In this document: piece by piece, positions 1 through 11,947 of the stretch
Numbering within the stretch: position 1 is the first letter of the stretch
How the letters are laid out: each line of letters starts with the position of its first letter
Position numbers and translations under genes: made by a program
From: Planctomycetota bacterium
GTDB lineage: Bacteria > Planctomycetota > Phycisphaerae > Phycisphaerales > UBA5793
DNA: 64,000 nucleotides
NCBI GenBank assembly: GCA_013112555.1
Contig: JABFGK010000001.1
Span: forward strand, 682,001-746,000
Direction: 5' to 3'
The notes under the pieces: generated by a model
The model's database searches: none
Told to the model about the DNA's origin: nothing
What the model saw: the letters and a program-made list of their open reading frames with translations, nothing else

Positions 1-1
1 G

Positions 2-2372
<2,371 letters not shown>

Positions 2373-2435
2373 CATGTCGCCTTTCATTGAATCGGTGACA
2401 CTCCATGCACTCAATCGCCGGTAGAATGGATTGAC

Positions 2436-2996
2436 ATGGTCCCCACACTCATCATCATCGGCGTCGTACTCTTCATTGTCCTCATCTGGCTGATTGTGAA
2501 TTACAATCGCTTTGCTCGGATTCGACAGCACATCCGGGAATCGTGGTCGGATATCGATGTCGAACTGAAGCGCCGCTACGACCTGATCCCGAACCTCATC
2601 CGGACGGTCAAGGGCTACGCTGCCCATGAGAAGGATGTGCTGGAGCAGGTGACGGCCTTGCGCAATACGGCCGCTGCCAACCGTGGCCCGGTCGGTTCAC
2701 AGGCAACCGATGAGGTGGCCCTGTTGCTCGGCCTTCGCCGCCTGATCGGGCTCGTCGAGTCATATCCGCAACTGAAGGCGGATCAGAACTTCCTGGCACT
2801 GCAGAAGGAACTGGCAGACACCGAGGACCGCATCGCAGCGGCCCGGCGTTTCTACAATGCGAACGTCCGCGAGATGAATCAATTGTGTGCCATGTTCCCG
2901 ACGAGCATCATTGCATCCATGTTCGGTTTCAAGCCCGAGGACTTTTTCGAACTCAGCAGCGAAACCGAACGGATTGCACCGCGAATCGAGATGTAA
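2436..2996 (+). CDS. LemA family membrane protein
   Basis: LemA-family protein of 186 residues. One N-terminal transmembrane helix (residues 2-22, IIIGVVLFIVLIWLIV) is followed by the family signature around WSDIDVELKRRYDLIPNLI and long amphipathic helices containing the ESYPQLKADQNF motif. The family is known as a membrane-anchored helical bundle of unclear molecular role, often next to HtpX proteases. A second LemA gene lies at 25.3 kb and shares the core motifs. The TAA stop is directly followed by the GTG start of the next gene, so the two are probably cotranslated. A TAGAAT box at 2422-2427 lies only 9 bases before the ATG, and no SD is seen, suggesting a very short leader. Confidence 0.93.
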   Translation: MVPTLIIIGVVLFIVLIWLIVNYNRFARIRQHIRESWSDIDVELKRRYDLIPNLIRTVKGYAAHEKDVLEQVTALRNTAAANRGPVGSQATDEVALLLGLRRLIGLVESYPQLKADQNFLALQKELADTEDRIAAARRFYNANVREMNQLCAMFPTSIIASMFGFKPEDFFELSSETERIAPRIEM

Positions 2997-3491
2997 GTGA
3001 CGACCTCAGGCGAGCCACAACCTGAAACGCCTGCGGACCAGGCCGATCCCGTTCTCATTGCCTTCCTCGCCGAGCGAGACGAGCCGTGCCCGAAGTGCGG
3101 CTACAACCTGCGCGGCTGCACCTCGACGAAGTGCCCGGAGTGCGGCACCACGGTGAAGTTGGTTATCAAGCAGGCGTACTGGAGTCCGGCGGCATGGGTC
3201 GTGACCATCATGGGGATCTGCATCCCATTGGGTGCCTGCATTGCGACCAGTGTCATGACGGCGATCATCACGATCATCTCAGGATTCGAGCCGGAATCGC
3301 TCGGGTTTGTGTTCTGGAATCTGTGTCTCTGCGTCGTGCCGGCTGCGATACTTACGAGCGTCGCGAGCAAGCAGGAGCGATTCATTGACAAGTCACGCGC
3401 CACGCAGCGAGTGTACGCGAGCATGGCCGTGTTCTGTGGGATTGCCTACATCTGCCTGGGGTGGGGATGTCTTGTCGCAATGATGATCTGA
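2997..3491 (+). CDS. Zinc-ribbon membrane protein
   Basis: Predicted 164-residue protein beginning with GTG immediately after the stop of the LemA gene. Residues 32-52 hold a four-cysteine zinc ribbon (CPKCGYNL ... CPECG). Three hydrophobic stretches follow, around AAWVVTIMGICIPLGACI, FWNLCLCVVPAAIL and ASMAVFCGIAYICLGWG, so it is an integral membrane protein with a cytoplasmic or periplasmic ribbon. Ribbon-plus-helices proteins of this shape are frequent in planctomycete genomes. No enzymatic motif is visible. Its tight coupling suggests it works with, or is regulated with, LemA. Confidence 0.75.
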   Translation: MTTSGEPQPETPADQADPVLIAFLAERDEPCPKCGYNLRGCTSTKCPECGTTVKLVIKQAYWSPAAWVVTIMGICIPLGACIATSVMTAIITIISGFEPESLGFVFWNLCLCVVPAAILTSVASKQERFIDKSRATQRVYASMAVFCGIAYICLGWGCLVAMMI

Positions 3492-3499
3492 TCTGCACG

Positions 3500-4201
3500 T
3501 CAACTGCGGGCCATCGTCAGCCCTTCGGCCGCATCTCTTAATATCCACGCGCTTAACACATCCGGCTTTGCATTCGAGACCAGACAATTACTCACCTGCG
3601 TTTCAGCGAAATGCTGCGACTCCGGCGTGCCGTGCAGCAGAAACACATGCACTGCCCACGGGTGGCATGTTGCATTGTCCGGCTGCGTATTCTCAATATG
3701 CCAGTGCACGGTTCGCGTGATTCGCTCAACCATCCGCTGCCGGGAATCAGCCGCATGTCGTTGATCCAACTGTGCGTGATGCCACAGTGCATGCAACCCT
3801 GCCAGTTCCGTTTCCGTCCACACTTCGATCGTCGCAAACGTCCGGCCGATCTGGGGGTCAAACAGCGGCCCGTCCGCGTCGAGATCCGTGAACTGGGCCA
3901 CGTTGAGTTGCGGATCAAACAGCGCCCACCACATGGCCACATCAGCCAATCGGCCGGCCTCTCTGACGAGCCGCGACCGTAAGGGAGCGGGTTCCGCCGT
4001 CTTCACGTCTGACGCTGCACGCTTGCTGATGTGCGCGGCTCGCCGATCTGGTGACAGGCAATATGCAATCAACGGGCCGGCCAGGCTGTCCGGCTTGCTC
4101 AACGCATCCCTGAGTTGTTCATCATGATCCAGTGGTTCCAGGACCGGCCCACACAGGCGATTCAGCAGCGTGATCCACCGATCCAGTTCATCCTGATTCA
4201 T
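3500..4201 (-). CDS. Hypothetical protein overlapping the Hsp70 gene
   Basis: Predicted 233-residue soluble protein with no signal peptide or membrane helix. The start MNQDELDRW at 4201 is favoured over an upstream in-frame ATG at 4264 because the extension lies wholly inside the chaperone coding region. Its first 14 bases overlap the 3' end of the HscA-like gene, a pattern typical of translational coupling. Composition is normal, with many Trp and His residues in the middle (WWALFDPQL, LHALWHHAQLDQRH). No family is recognised. The overlap suggests a role linked to the chaperone, which is inference. Confidence 0.7.
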   Translation of the reverse strand: MNQDELDRWITLLNRLCGPVLEPLDHDEQLRDALSKPDSLAGPLIAYCLSPDRRAAHISKRAASDVKTAEPAPLRSRLVREAGRLADVAMWWALFDPQLNVAQFTDLDADGPLFDPQIGRTFATIEVWTETELAGLHALWHHAQLDQRHAADSRQRMVERITRTVHWHIENTQPDNATCHPWAVHVFLLHGTPESQHFAETQVSNCLVSNAKPDVLSAWILRDAAEGLTMARS

Positions 4202-6170
4202 CGGTTGAATCCTGTGCGCTGGTGGCCCGCTCATCACGCAGGGACTGCGCAATGCTGATTTCATGCAGCCGAACCGAGGCCTCGTCCAGTGACTGTTTGG
4301 CCTTCAAAAAGGCATCGGCATCAACGGACTGTGGATCATCCTCACTCTGTTCAATGAAATCGGTCAGCGTATCAAGATGCTGCTGCAGTGCTGCACGATA
4401 ATCATCATCAATCGCATTGCCGAGTTTGCCCATCCGTTCACTGATCCACTTGATATCCAGTGCCGCATTAACACGCAGATCGACGACACGATGCAACTTC
4501 ATGTCTTCGCGCGCGAATTTGTACGATTCGAGTTCCATCTGATCAACTTCGTCCCGTGCCAGGCCGTGATTCGGCACGATCTGGATGGCAGCCCGTTTGC
4601 CGCTGCGCATCTCGACGGCCGACACATTCAAAATCCCGTTCGCATCGATGTGGAACGTCACTTCGAGTTTCGGGATGCCGGCCGGCATCGGCGGGATGCC
4701 GCGCAGGTGAAACTCACCGAGAGACCGGCAGTCAGCCACCATCTCCCGCTCACCCTGGAGGATGTGGATTTTGATCGAGGTCTGGCCATCGACCGAGGTG
4801 GAAAACATCTCTTTGGCCTGGCACGGGACCATGCTGTTTCGCATCACGAGTTTCGCAACCGCCCCGCCCATCGTCTCGATCCCGAGGCTTAGCGGTATCA
4901 CATCCAGCAGGAGTGCGTTTGTATGTGATCCAGCCAGAATCGAGCCCTGCACCGCAGCCCCGAGTGCGACGACCTTGTCCGGGTCGAGCGCGGTATATGG
5001 CTCGGCATCGAAATACGTTCCCAGCATCTGCCGCACGAGCGGAATGCGTGTCGAGCCCCCGACCATGACCACGCGATCAATCTGATCCGGTTTCATGCCC
5101 GCATCGCGCAATGCCCGGGTACAGCACGCCAGTGAGCGGTCGACCCACGACCGAATCATCCCTTCAAACTCATCGCGCAGCAGCACTCGCTGATAGACGC
5201 GCTCTTCACCAAGATCGACCTGGATCTCAGCCTGATCAAACTCACTCAGCCGTATCTTGGTCGCCTCGGAAAACTGGCGCAGTGCCTGTCGTGTGGACGG
5301 CGGGAACGTGAGTTCCATGCCGAATTCCTCACGGATTTCGCGCTCGACGAGTTCGACGATCATGCGATCAACATCGTCGCCCCCGAGGTGGGTGTCGCCG
5401 GATGTCGAGACGACCTGGAAGAAGGAATCCAGCTGGGCTGAGTCATCAGTGCTGTCTTCGGCTGCTTCATGCGGGATGATCTGGAGAATCGAGATATCAA
5501 AGGTGCCGCCACCGAGGTCGTAGACGGCAATCGTCTCCTGTTTGCTCCCATGTCCCAGCCCGTAGGCCAGGGCCGCAGCCGTCGGCTCATTGACAATGCG
5601 CTTCACCTCGAGACCGGCAATGCGCCCGGCATCGCGGGTGGCCTGCCGCTGAGCGTCGTCGAAGTAGGCCGGCACGGTGATGACCGCTTCGCGCACCTGA
5701 TGCCCAAGTGCGTTCTCTGCGACCTCACGGAGTTTCTGGAGAATGAGCGCGCTGACTTCCTGGGGCGAGATAATTCGGTCACCGATCCGGACTCGGGCCG
5801 TGTCGTGTTCGCCCTGAACGACTTGATACCCGAGGTATTCCAAATCACCTGTGACGTCCGTGACCGACTTGCCCATCAGGCGCTTAACGCTGTACACCGT
5901 CTCGGCCGGGAACTCGACCAGGTGGGCCCGGGCCTCACGCCCGATGATCGGCTCACCTGCTGATCCTTCAGGAAAACGTACGACGGAAGGCACGATGGCA
6001 TGGCCGCCCGCATCGTTCAGGATGCGCGGCCCGTGATCGTCTGCGACTGCGACCAGGCTGTTGGTCGTCCCGAGGTCGATGCCGATGATGCAGGATCGAT
6101 TCGAGTCTGTCGCTCCCGGTGAATCTACATTCGTCTGGATGTCTGGTCTTGGTTCCGACATAGTGGGCAT
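4188..6170 (-). CDS. Hsp70 chaperone, HscA-like
   Basis: ATP-dependent Hsp70 chaperone of about 660 residues. The nucleotide-binding domain shows [10 protein letters not shown], the connect and phosphate motifs [12 protein letters not shown] and [13 protein letters not shown]. The substrate-binding half contains features of the HscA branch rather than Dna[22 protein letters not shown], and [13 protein letters not shown] followed by LRGIPP. HscA proteins act in iron-sulfur cluster transfer, but no isc genes are nearby, so that role is unproven here. The start at 6170 (MPTMSEP) is chosen; 6161 (MSEP) is equally possible and no SD discriminates. The upstream in-frame extension to 6572 runs through another gene. 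The last 14 bases overlap the following gene. Confidence 0.93.
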   Translation of the reverse strand: MPTMSEPRPDIQTNVDSPGATDSNRSCIIGIDLGTTNSLVAVADDHGPRILNDAGGHAIVPSVVRFPEGSAGEPIIGREARAHLVEFPAETVYSVKRLMGKSVTDVTGDLEYLGYQVVQGEHDTARVRIGDRIISPQEVSALILQKLREVAENALGHQVREAVITVPAYFDDAQRQATRDAGRIAGLEVKRIVNEPTAAALAYGLGHGSKQETIAVYDLGGGTFDISILQIIPHEAAEDSTDDSAQLDSFFQVVSTSGDTHLGGDDVDRMIVELVEREIREEFGMELTFPPSTRQALRQFSEATKIRLSEFDQAEIQVDLGEERVYQRVLLRDEFEGMIRSWVDRSLACCTRALRDAGMKPDQIDRVVMVGGSTRIPLVRQMLGTYFDAEPYTALDPDKVVALGAAVQGSILAGSHTNALLLDVIPLSLGIETMGGAVAKLVMRNSMVPCQAKEMFSTSVDGQTSIKIHILQGEREMVADCRSLGEFHLRGIPPMPAGIPKLEVTFHIDANGILNVSAVEMRSGKRAAIQIVPNHGLARDEVDQMELESYKFAREDMKLHRVVDLRVNAALDIKWISERMGKLGNAIDDDYRAALQQHLDTLTDFIEQSEDDPQSVDADAFLKAKQSLDEASVRLHEISIAQSLRDERATSAQDSTDESG

Positions 6171-6271
6171 CGTATGCAGCGGCTGTGCGTTGTCGTATCG
6201 GCACACATGAGGTGGGGTCTGTGCCGGATCGTTTCGGAATTGTCGGTCGGTAAATTCCGGTTCTGACTTCG

Positions 6272-7117
6272 TTAACGAGACGTCGGGCAGGCGGATCGAT
6301 CGACGTACCAGCGCAACTCGCCGCCGATCGGGTTCAGCCCCAGAGCCGGCAACGACGTGCAGGCATCGGCTGACCCCTGTTTGTCGGCGTGGGCCACCAG
6401 TTTGTCGATCACCGGCTGATTCTCCGCCCCGGCCACAATCACGGCCACGAAGCGGGCCGCGTTGATCATCGGGTACGTCATTGTGATGGTGTGGTCGAAT
6501 CCATCTGCATCCCCGTTGTCGTCCTGATGAATCATGCGGACGTGGCGTCTGTTTTCCGACAAGACCGAGCATCCCGGCCTGAGGCCGGCCACCGTGCCGT
6601 CGCCCGAGAGCGTGAGCAAAACGTAGTCAAGGCGGTCCTGGCCGCGCTCCCGCCATTCGAGGGCCGATTGAATTTCCAACTCATAGTCGTCAGCCGCTCG
6701 GCGAGACAGACCGGGGATGGGATGCAGTTGCGAGGTCGGCACACCGGCATGATCGCCGATGACCTCCTGCACCAGTCGCCATCGAGCCCGTTCATCGACC
6801 GGGTCGACGCCGAACTCATCGACGAGCCAGACATGCGATCGACGCCAGGGAATCCCGCGCATGACCGGGTCGAGCATGAGGTGGCGATACACCGGGCCGG
6901 CGTCGGGCCGGCCGCTCAGCGCCAGGTGGAAGTCACCGAAAAAACGATAGCAGTTCAGACTATGCGCCAGTAGGTCCTGTCCCAACGCCTCGGCCAGTTC
7001 CTCCATCGTGTTGCTCACGATGGACGTGCCGGGAAGCGCCGGGGGAGGGCAAGGCGCCCCATCTGATTCACCCATCCCTGATACGGAGAAGATCGAACGA
7101 AGTCCCTCTTGAGTCAT
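6272..7117 (-). CDS. pgl: 6-phosphogluconolactonase-like protein
   Basis: Likely hydrolyses 6-phosphogluconolactone in the pentose phosphate pathway, or is a relative with another sugar-phosphate substrate. The 281-residue form shows the SOL/DevB pattern: FFGDFHLALSGRPDAGPVYRHL near the N-terminus, WLVDEFGVDPVDERARW, and LLTLSGDGTVAGLRPGC. The usual GEDGHTASLFPG loop is altered: the histidine is missing and SGDGTVAG replaces it, so catalytic activity is uncertain. The start at 7117 (MTQEGL) is a compromise; an in-frame ATG at 7201 would add 28 residues unlike the family. It lies between the Hsp70 and phosphate-transporter genes on the same strand. Confidence 0.8.
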   Translation of the reverse strand: MTQEGLRSIFSVSGMGESDGAPCPPPALPGTSIVSNTMEELAEALGQDLLAHSLNCYRFFGDFHLALSGRPDAGPVYRHLMLDPVMRGIPWRRSHVWLVDEFGVDPVDERARWRLVQEVIGDHAGVPTSQLHPIPGLSRRAADDYELEIQSALEWRERGQDRLDYVLLTLSGDGTVAGLRPGCSVLSENRRHVRMIHQDDNGDADGFDHTITMTYPMINAARFVAVIVAGAENQPVIDKLVAHADKQGSADACTSLPALGLNPIGGELRWYVDRSACPTSR

Positions 7118-7205
7118 GCGTACAGAATGGTATGCGCTCAGGTGACCTGCATCCTGTGAGAGCCGTCTTGCCATCGGTATAGGCCGAAAAAAGGCCGCCA
7201 CAGGC

Positions 7206-8984
7206 TCATTTCTCGCCGGCCACCGTCTCAGCGATATTCAGCGCATGATCCTTGATGTGCCGGTATGACTGGAGAATCCCGGTAAAGCACATGCTGACCA
7301 ATGGGTCACATTTTGCGTCGCTGAGCGTATCGAGATGCCAATGGCGCGTTTCCCGGACCAGATGGTTGATCGCTCGACCGTGCGTGTGGGCCTTTGTGAT
7401 GATGCCCTTGTTCCGCTTGGCATAGGCGTCGGTGACCATGGACACATACTTGGCGACCTCATCGTGGACGTGCCGGAGCCGCTTGTCCTGTTCCGCACTG
7501 AAGGCGAGATCTGCCTGGCGCACCCGCAGGTGCGATTTGAGAATGCTGACCAGAACATCACTGATCGACTCGTACTCATCGGCCAGACGGACCTGCTCCC
7601 TGCTCTCCTCGCTGATCGCATGCGGCACGTTCCCGGACAGCATGTCGGTCATGAACTCCATGATCTCATGCTGAATCTTGTCCAGCACTTCCTCACGGTT
7701 GAAGATGGTCTGGATCTTGTCCTCCTCGATCTCTGACGAGGTGACCGCTTCGCCAATCCAGGTCAGCATCTTGTTGACACCGGTGCCCATGCGGAGCACT
7801 TCCGTCCGCGACTGTTCGACCCCGAGGACCGGCGTTTCGAGCATGCGCACATCGAGGCTCGTCAGGTGCGGCTTCTCCTTGATCCCCCGGTCCGGCAGCA
7901 TTCTCATCAGGAAACTGGCAAAGAACCCGACGAAGGGGAGAAACAACAGCGTATTGGCAATGTTGAATCCTGAGTGCGTGAGCGCAATCGAGGCGGTGGG
8001 ATCCTCACCGCCGAAGGCAGGCAGGAAGATTGCCAGGACCTCCCGCACCTCACCAATTAGCCAGATGTACGGCTGGAACAGTAAAGTGATCCAGAACACG
8101 CCCGTGATATTGAATAACACATGGAAGTAGGCAGCTCGCTTCGCATTGGTCGTCGTGCCGATCGACGCCAGGATGGCGGTGATGGTGGTGCCGATGTTCT
8201 CGCCGAGCACGAGTGCGGCCGCCGTCGGGAAGTCAATCACGCCAGTCGAGGCAAGCGCGATCGTGATGCCGAGCGTGGCAGAGGACGATTGAACGAGCAG
8301 CGTGAGGAAGCAGCCGAGCATCGCACACTTGAGCACACCGATGTACGAGGTGGCCGCAAACATCTCAAAGGCTTTCTTGAACTGCTCGATCTCCTCGATG
8401 ATCCCCACGCCTTGTTTCATCAGTTCGAGACCGAAGAAAATCATGCCGATGCCCATCACGGCACCTGCACTGTACTTCCATCTATCCTTCCGTGCAAAAA
8501 GATACACGAATGCGGCCACACCCAGAATCGGCAAGCCGTACTTGCCGACCTTGAGGACCAGAATCCAGCCGGTAATGGTGGTGCCGATATTGGCGCCCAT
8601 GATGACGCCGATGGCCTGGGTGAGTGACATCAGTCCGCTGTTGACGAATCCGACCACCATGACGGTTGTGATGGAACTGGACTGGACGATGCAGGTGACC
8701 GTGGTGCCGACCCCGGCGGCCATCAGGCGATTGTTCGTGACGGCACTGATCATCCGCCGTAGACTCGCGCCGGCCACCGCCTGAAGGCCCTCGGACATGT
8801 GCTTCATGCCCAGCAAGAAGATCCCGAGGCCACCTGTCAGATACGTCAACATATGAATGACGAGGGTGAAGACATCCGGTGACTCTTCCACACCGGTTCC
8901 ATTGGCCTGCGTGGCAAGTGTGAGGACGCTTGGGAGACTGATACCGTGCGAGAGCAGGGCTTGGATCTCGTGCATCTGTGGCAT
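7206..8984 (-). CDS. Na/Pi cotransporter family protein
   Basis: Sodium-coupled phosphate transporter of the NptA/PhoU-like type, about 592 residues. Two inverted copies of the family repeat carry the QSSS motifs (TCIVQSSSITT and LLVQSSSATLG), each followed by a GANIGTT or GENIGTT motif. Eight or more membrane helices occupy the first 400 residues. The last 190 residues form a cytoplasmic PhoU-like helical domain rich in Arg and Glu. Starts at 8984 (MPQMHE) and 8975 (MHE) are both possible; an extension upstream to 9224 is Pro/Gly-rich and overlaps the divergent lipoprotein gene. The two genes share a 214-base divergent promoter region. Confidence 0.93.
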   Translation of the reverse strand: MPQMHEIQALLSHGISLPSVLTLATQANGTGVEESPDVFTLVIHMLTYLTGGLGIFLLGMKHMSEGLQAVAGASLRRMISAVTNNRLMAAGVGTTVTCIVQSSSITTVMVVGFVNSGLMSLTQAIGVIMGANIGTTITGWILVLKVGKYGLPILGVAAFVYLFARKDRWKYSAGAVMGIGMIFFGLELMKQGVGIIEEIEQFKKAFEMFAATSYIGVLKCAMLGCFLTLLVQSSSATLGITIALASTGVIDFPTAAALVLGENIGTTITAILASIGTTTNAKRAAYFHVLFNITGVFWITLLFQPYIWLIGEVREVLAIFLPAFGGEDPTASIALTHSGFNIANTLLFLPFVGFFASFLMRMLPDRGIKEKPHLTSLDVRMLETPVLGVEQSRTEVLRMGTGVNKMLTWIGEAVTSSEIEEDKIQTIFNREEVLDKIQHEIMEFMTDMLSGNVPHAISEESREQVRLADEYESISDVLVSILKSHLRVRQADLAFSAEQDKRLRHVHDEVAKYVSMVTDAYAKRNKGIITKAHTHGRAINHLVRETRHWHLDTLSDAKCDPLVSMCFTGILQSYRHIKDHALNIAETVAGEK

Positions 8985-9198
8985 CCCGGTCGTCGAAAAG
9001 GGGTGTGGAGGGGGTGATGGGAAAAACGGACAGTGTTGCACCACACCTCTCGGGGCAAGGGTAGCGGCTCCCAGCCTCCAGGTAAAGATCCCACCTCCCG
9101 GCCTGCCCACCCCAAACCGCACCCCACTCCGACCGGTATCATTGTCCCGGTGTTTGCACATCACCTGCCCCGCTGTGGGCTGGAATGGAGCCATCCAG

Positions 9199-10254
9199 AT
9201 GACTGATCCTCTTCGGCAGGACAAGCCGGCCGGCCGGCGCCGGCTTCAGTGCGCGCTCGTGATCGCGGTCGTTGGGATCATGCTGTCCGGGTGTGTCGAG
9301 CGTGAGGAACGCATCAAGGTCGATCGGGATGGGGCCGTGACGATTCTCCTTGACTACACCGCCGACACCGATGAGGAACTGTATGTCGGCCGGGTGCCGC
9401 CCAATCGCTACGGCTGGAGGACGCGCCGCTGGACCGAAGATCAGTCCGACGGCTCCGTCAAGTATCGCATGGAAGCCCTGCGCCGCATCGCCTTTGGAGA
9501 AGACCTGCCCGGCACCTACTCCGATCCGGCCTCGGGCGAACAGGATCTCTACCTGGAGTTCCCAACAAGCCTCGTCGTCGAGGTGCGGCCGGATGGCGTG
9601 TATTACCACTTCGAACGCCTGTATGTCAAACGCGACTGGGCTTACCTGGAGGACATCACCACCGAGACCCTGATCAAGGAGGATGCCGAGGGCCTGGCTG
9701 CCAAAGCGACGGATGAGTTGAGCGATTCCGAGCGGATTCGACTCCTGGAAGTCATGACCCGAGTCGAGACCCTCAAGCGACTCGCCATGGCACGTCGAGC
9801 CTATCAAACCATCACTCCGACCGACCCACCCGATGGGTGGCTCAGGACCCGTGACGATCTACTGGCGGCGATCGAGGAGTTCGACTATTCAAGGATCAAT
9901 GACATCCTCGAGTCCGGGGACACGACAGCCGGCCAGGATGCCATCGATGCGATCACGGAGGCCTATGAGGTCGAAATGGATGGCCGGATCACACTCGGCC
10001 TGCTCACCTACTGCGGGTACACGGATTCGCAGGCCAGGGCATTCGACCGAGCGTATGACTGGCACAAGCGCCATCTGAAGTACACGCAGGACCTCAACTC
10101 AGAGGGGCTGCGGATTGCGGTCGAAATGCCGGGTGAGATAGTCGCTTCAAATGCCGATGAGCAGACCGACAACCAAGCGGTCTGGAGATTCAAAGGGGAA
10201 TGGCTGCACGATCGAGATCGCGAGTTGCTCGTGACATCGCGCGTGCGCAACTGA
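9199..10254 (+). CDS. Predicted lipoprotein of unknown function
   Basis: Predicted 351-residue exported lipoprotein. The N-terminus is RRRLQCALVIAVVGIMLSGC, a positively charged start, hydrophobic core and LSGC lipobox, so it is probably acylated and anchored in a membrane. The mature part is acidic and contains a repeated Asp/Glu-rich pattern with many Arg residues, and no enzymatic motif or membrane helix. No family is recognised. The start at 9199 is set by the signal peptide; a longer frame from 8857 overlaps the divergent transporter. It converges on trpF, with only 14 bases between the stops. Confidence 0.8.
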   Translation: MTDPLRQDKPAGRRRLQCALVIAVVGIMLSGCVEREERIKVDRDGAVTILLDYTADTDEELYVGRVPPNRYGWRTRRWTEDQSDGSVKYRMEALRRIAFGEDLPGTYSDPASGEQDLYLEFPTSLVVEVRPDGVYYHFERLYVKRDWAYLEDITTETLIKEDAEGLAAKATDELSDSERIRLLEVMTRVETLKRLAMARRAYQTITPTDPPDGWLRTRDDLLAAIEEFDYSRINDILESGDTTAGQDAIDAITEAYEVEMDGRITLGLLTYCGYTDSQARAFDRAYDWHKRHLKYTQDLNSEGLRIAVEMPGEIVASNADEQTDNQAVWRFKGEWLHDRDRELLVTSRVRN

Positions 10255-10268
10255 TTCCGGCCGACGAC

Positions 10269-10929
10269 CTAGTGGTCATGTTGAGACAGATCGGCCTGTG
10301 CCACGGCCCGGCAGAATGCACCGATCAGGCCGGCCTCCTTCTTGCCCCGCGACGACTCGACCCCGGATGAGACATCAACGGCAAACGGCTGAACCGTCTT
10401 GATCGCTGTTCCAACCGTGTCGGGAGTCAATCCGCCGGCCAGGATGATCGGTTTCGTCGGTTTGACATCGCCCAGAATCGTTGCCAACCCGGGCCAGTCG
10501 CACGGTTCACCGGAGCCGGGATTCGGGCCGTCCAGCAGCAGGTATTCAACGTCCGGGTTTGAAGACCAGCAGGCGACCTGCTCCGGATCTGTAGGCAACG
10601 CCCGGATCACCGGCACGTCAAGCGCGATCTCAGCCACATACGCCGGGTCCTCCCGGCCGTGGAGTTGGACCATCGTCAAGCCGACTGTTTGACATACCTC
10701 CAGAACCTGGTCTCGCGGATTATCACGAAACACACCCACGATCGGCACCGGCACCGACATCTCGAGTGCGATCTCTTCAGCCCGATCACATGACACCTGC
10801 CGCGGCGACCCGTTGGCAAAGACGAAACCGAGCCGCATCGGCACCGGCTGAGATTGCTGCCTCGGCCGTCTCGAGATCACGGACCCCGCAGATCTTGATA
10901 CGCGTTCGTTGATACCCGGTGTCAGTCAT
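10269..10929 (-). CDS. trpF: Phosphoribosylanthranilate isomerase TrpF, apparent frameshift
   Basis: Third step of tryptophan biosynthesis: isomerises N-(5'-phosphoribosyl)anthranilate to CdRP. The two halves lie in different frames. The N-terminal part (10929 to about 10835) reads RIKICGVRDLETAEAAISAGAD, holding the catalytic Cys; the rest reads LGFVFANGSPRQVS onward through VQLHG, ILAGGLTPDTV and VDVSSGVE, holding the catalytic Asp. They join perfectly if one G is removed from the GG dinucleotide at 10833-10834 (CC on the plus strand), giving about 219 residues, normal for the family. No other trp gene is nearby. Either a sequence error or an inactivating insertion; conservation of both halves favours the former. 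Confidence 0.9.
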
Positions 10930-10979
10930 GTGATTGGTCGCTGTCAGGGGGAGAGAGGCATCTGGTTCGTCGCATCGTG

Positions 10980-11807
10980 TCACGTGCTGCCGGCACGGCG
11001 GTAGACATGGTAGGTGCAAGCCGGGACCATGCCGATGGACTCATACAGGCTGATTGCCGGCTGATTGTCGGGCTCGGTTTCGAGCGCCAGCGTGAGCAGC
11101 TGAGCGCGGGCGCAATGGTCCAGCAACGTAGCGAGCAGTGTGCGCTGGATCCCTTGCCGGCGGTACTCCGGGTGGGTCGAGACATCCCAGATCACGCCGC
11201 TTTGATTGAGCGTCATCACGCCGGCTGCTGCGACGATCTGACCGTTCAGACGGGCAACGAGCATGTCGAGTCGGCTGTCGTCCAGGACGTCCACCGCACA
11301 CGCCGCCAGCCCGTCAGCGACCTCCTGCGCGTAGAGGGCTCCATGAACCGCTGTCTGGTAGGCACGATACTGCCGGCCGGCTGCACGGGCAGGAAGAATC
11401 TGCAGGTCATCCCGCACCGAGGGTGGTCGAATCACTCGATCCATGACCATCACCAGGTTTTCTTCCGCCTCATAGCCGTGCGCCGACAGCACCGATTGAT
11501 CGTCGGCATCCCATTGCTGTTGGTGAGCCGGAATCAGCCGGTGGCAGTCAAGGCTGAGGCTGCGGTAGTGATCCGTGATCTCCTGCAGAAGCGGTCTGAG
11601 ATCCTCAGGGCCGGCCGCCGTGATACCTGCTGCGAAATTGGCATCGTAGATGCGTGGCCGTTCCGGGCACACGAACAGCTGAGCCCCGCTCAGGTCTGTC
11701 GTTTCGCAGTGGGTGAGCGCCAGTTCCGTTTCAGCCGTCTTGACGAGTCTGGTCAGCCGGTCAGGCGAGCGATCGGGGTGCGTGTTGTCGATGACGGGGA
11801 GTTCCAT
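10980..11807 (-). CDS. GNAT family N-acetyltransferase
   Basis: Acetyl-CoA-dependent N-acetyltransferase of 275 residues, substrate unknown. The GNAT fold occupies the C-terminal half: WDVSTHPEYRRQGIQRTLLA is the acetyl-CoA pyrophosphate loop (RRQGIQ), followed by LALETEPDNQPAISLYESIGM, the canonical motif B. The N-terminal half (residues 1-130) is only weakly GNAT-like and may be a degenerate first copy, an arrangement known in tandem-GNAT proteins. The start MELPVIDN at 11807 is the first ATG. It ends 50 bases before trpF on the same strand and may be cotranscribed with it. Confidence 0.88.
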   Translation of the reverse strand: MELPVIDNTHPDRSPDRLTRLVKTAETELALTHCETTDLSGAQLFVCPERPRIYDANFAAGITAAGPEDLRPLLQEITDHYRSLSLDCHRLIPAHQQQWDADDQSVLSAHGYEAEENLVMVMDRVIRPPSVRDDLQILPARAAGRQYRAYQTAVHGALYAQEVADGLAACAVDVLDDSRLDMLVARLNGQIVAAAGVMTLNQSGVIWDVSTHPEYRRQGIQRTLLATLLDHCARAQLLTLALETEPDNQPAISLYESIGMVPACTYHVYRRAGST

Positions 11808-11890
11808 GCGATCTGAGCCTATAGGTCCGATAGGGGATGTCAGGTTTTGCCATATGGTTCATAAACGTCTGGTAGGAACCAGATTGTGGC

Positions 11891-11918
11891 TTCACATCCT
11901 CCACAAGTCATGTATGAT
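11891..11918 (+). promoter_or_regulatory. Sigma-70-like promoter
   Basis: TTCACA at 11891-11896 and TATGAT at 11913-11918, separated by 16 bases, lie about 30 bases before the ATG of the small lipoprotein gene at 11948. Both hexamers are near consensus for a housekeeping promoter. The call rests on sequence likeness only. Confidence 0.4.
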
Positions 11919-11947
11919 GAGACTCGGAGGCTGGGAAGAGATCAGGT

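Noticed and set aside
4202..4264. Longer start for the gene at 3500-4201
   Set aside because: Lies entirely inside the Hsp70 coding sequence; family-like product begins at MNQDEL.
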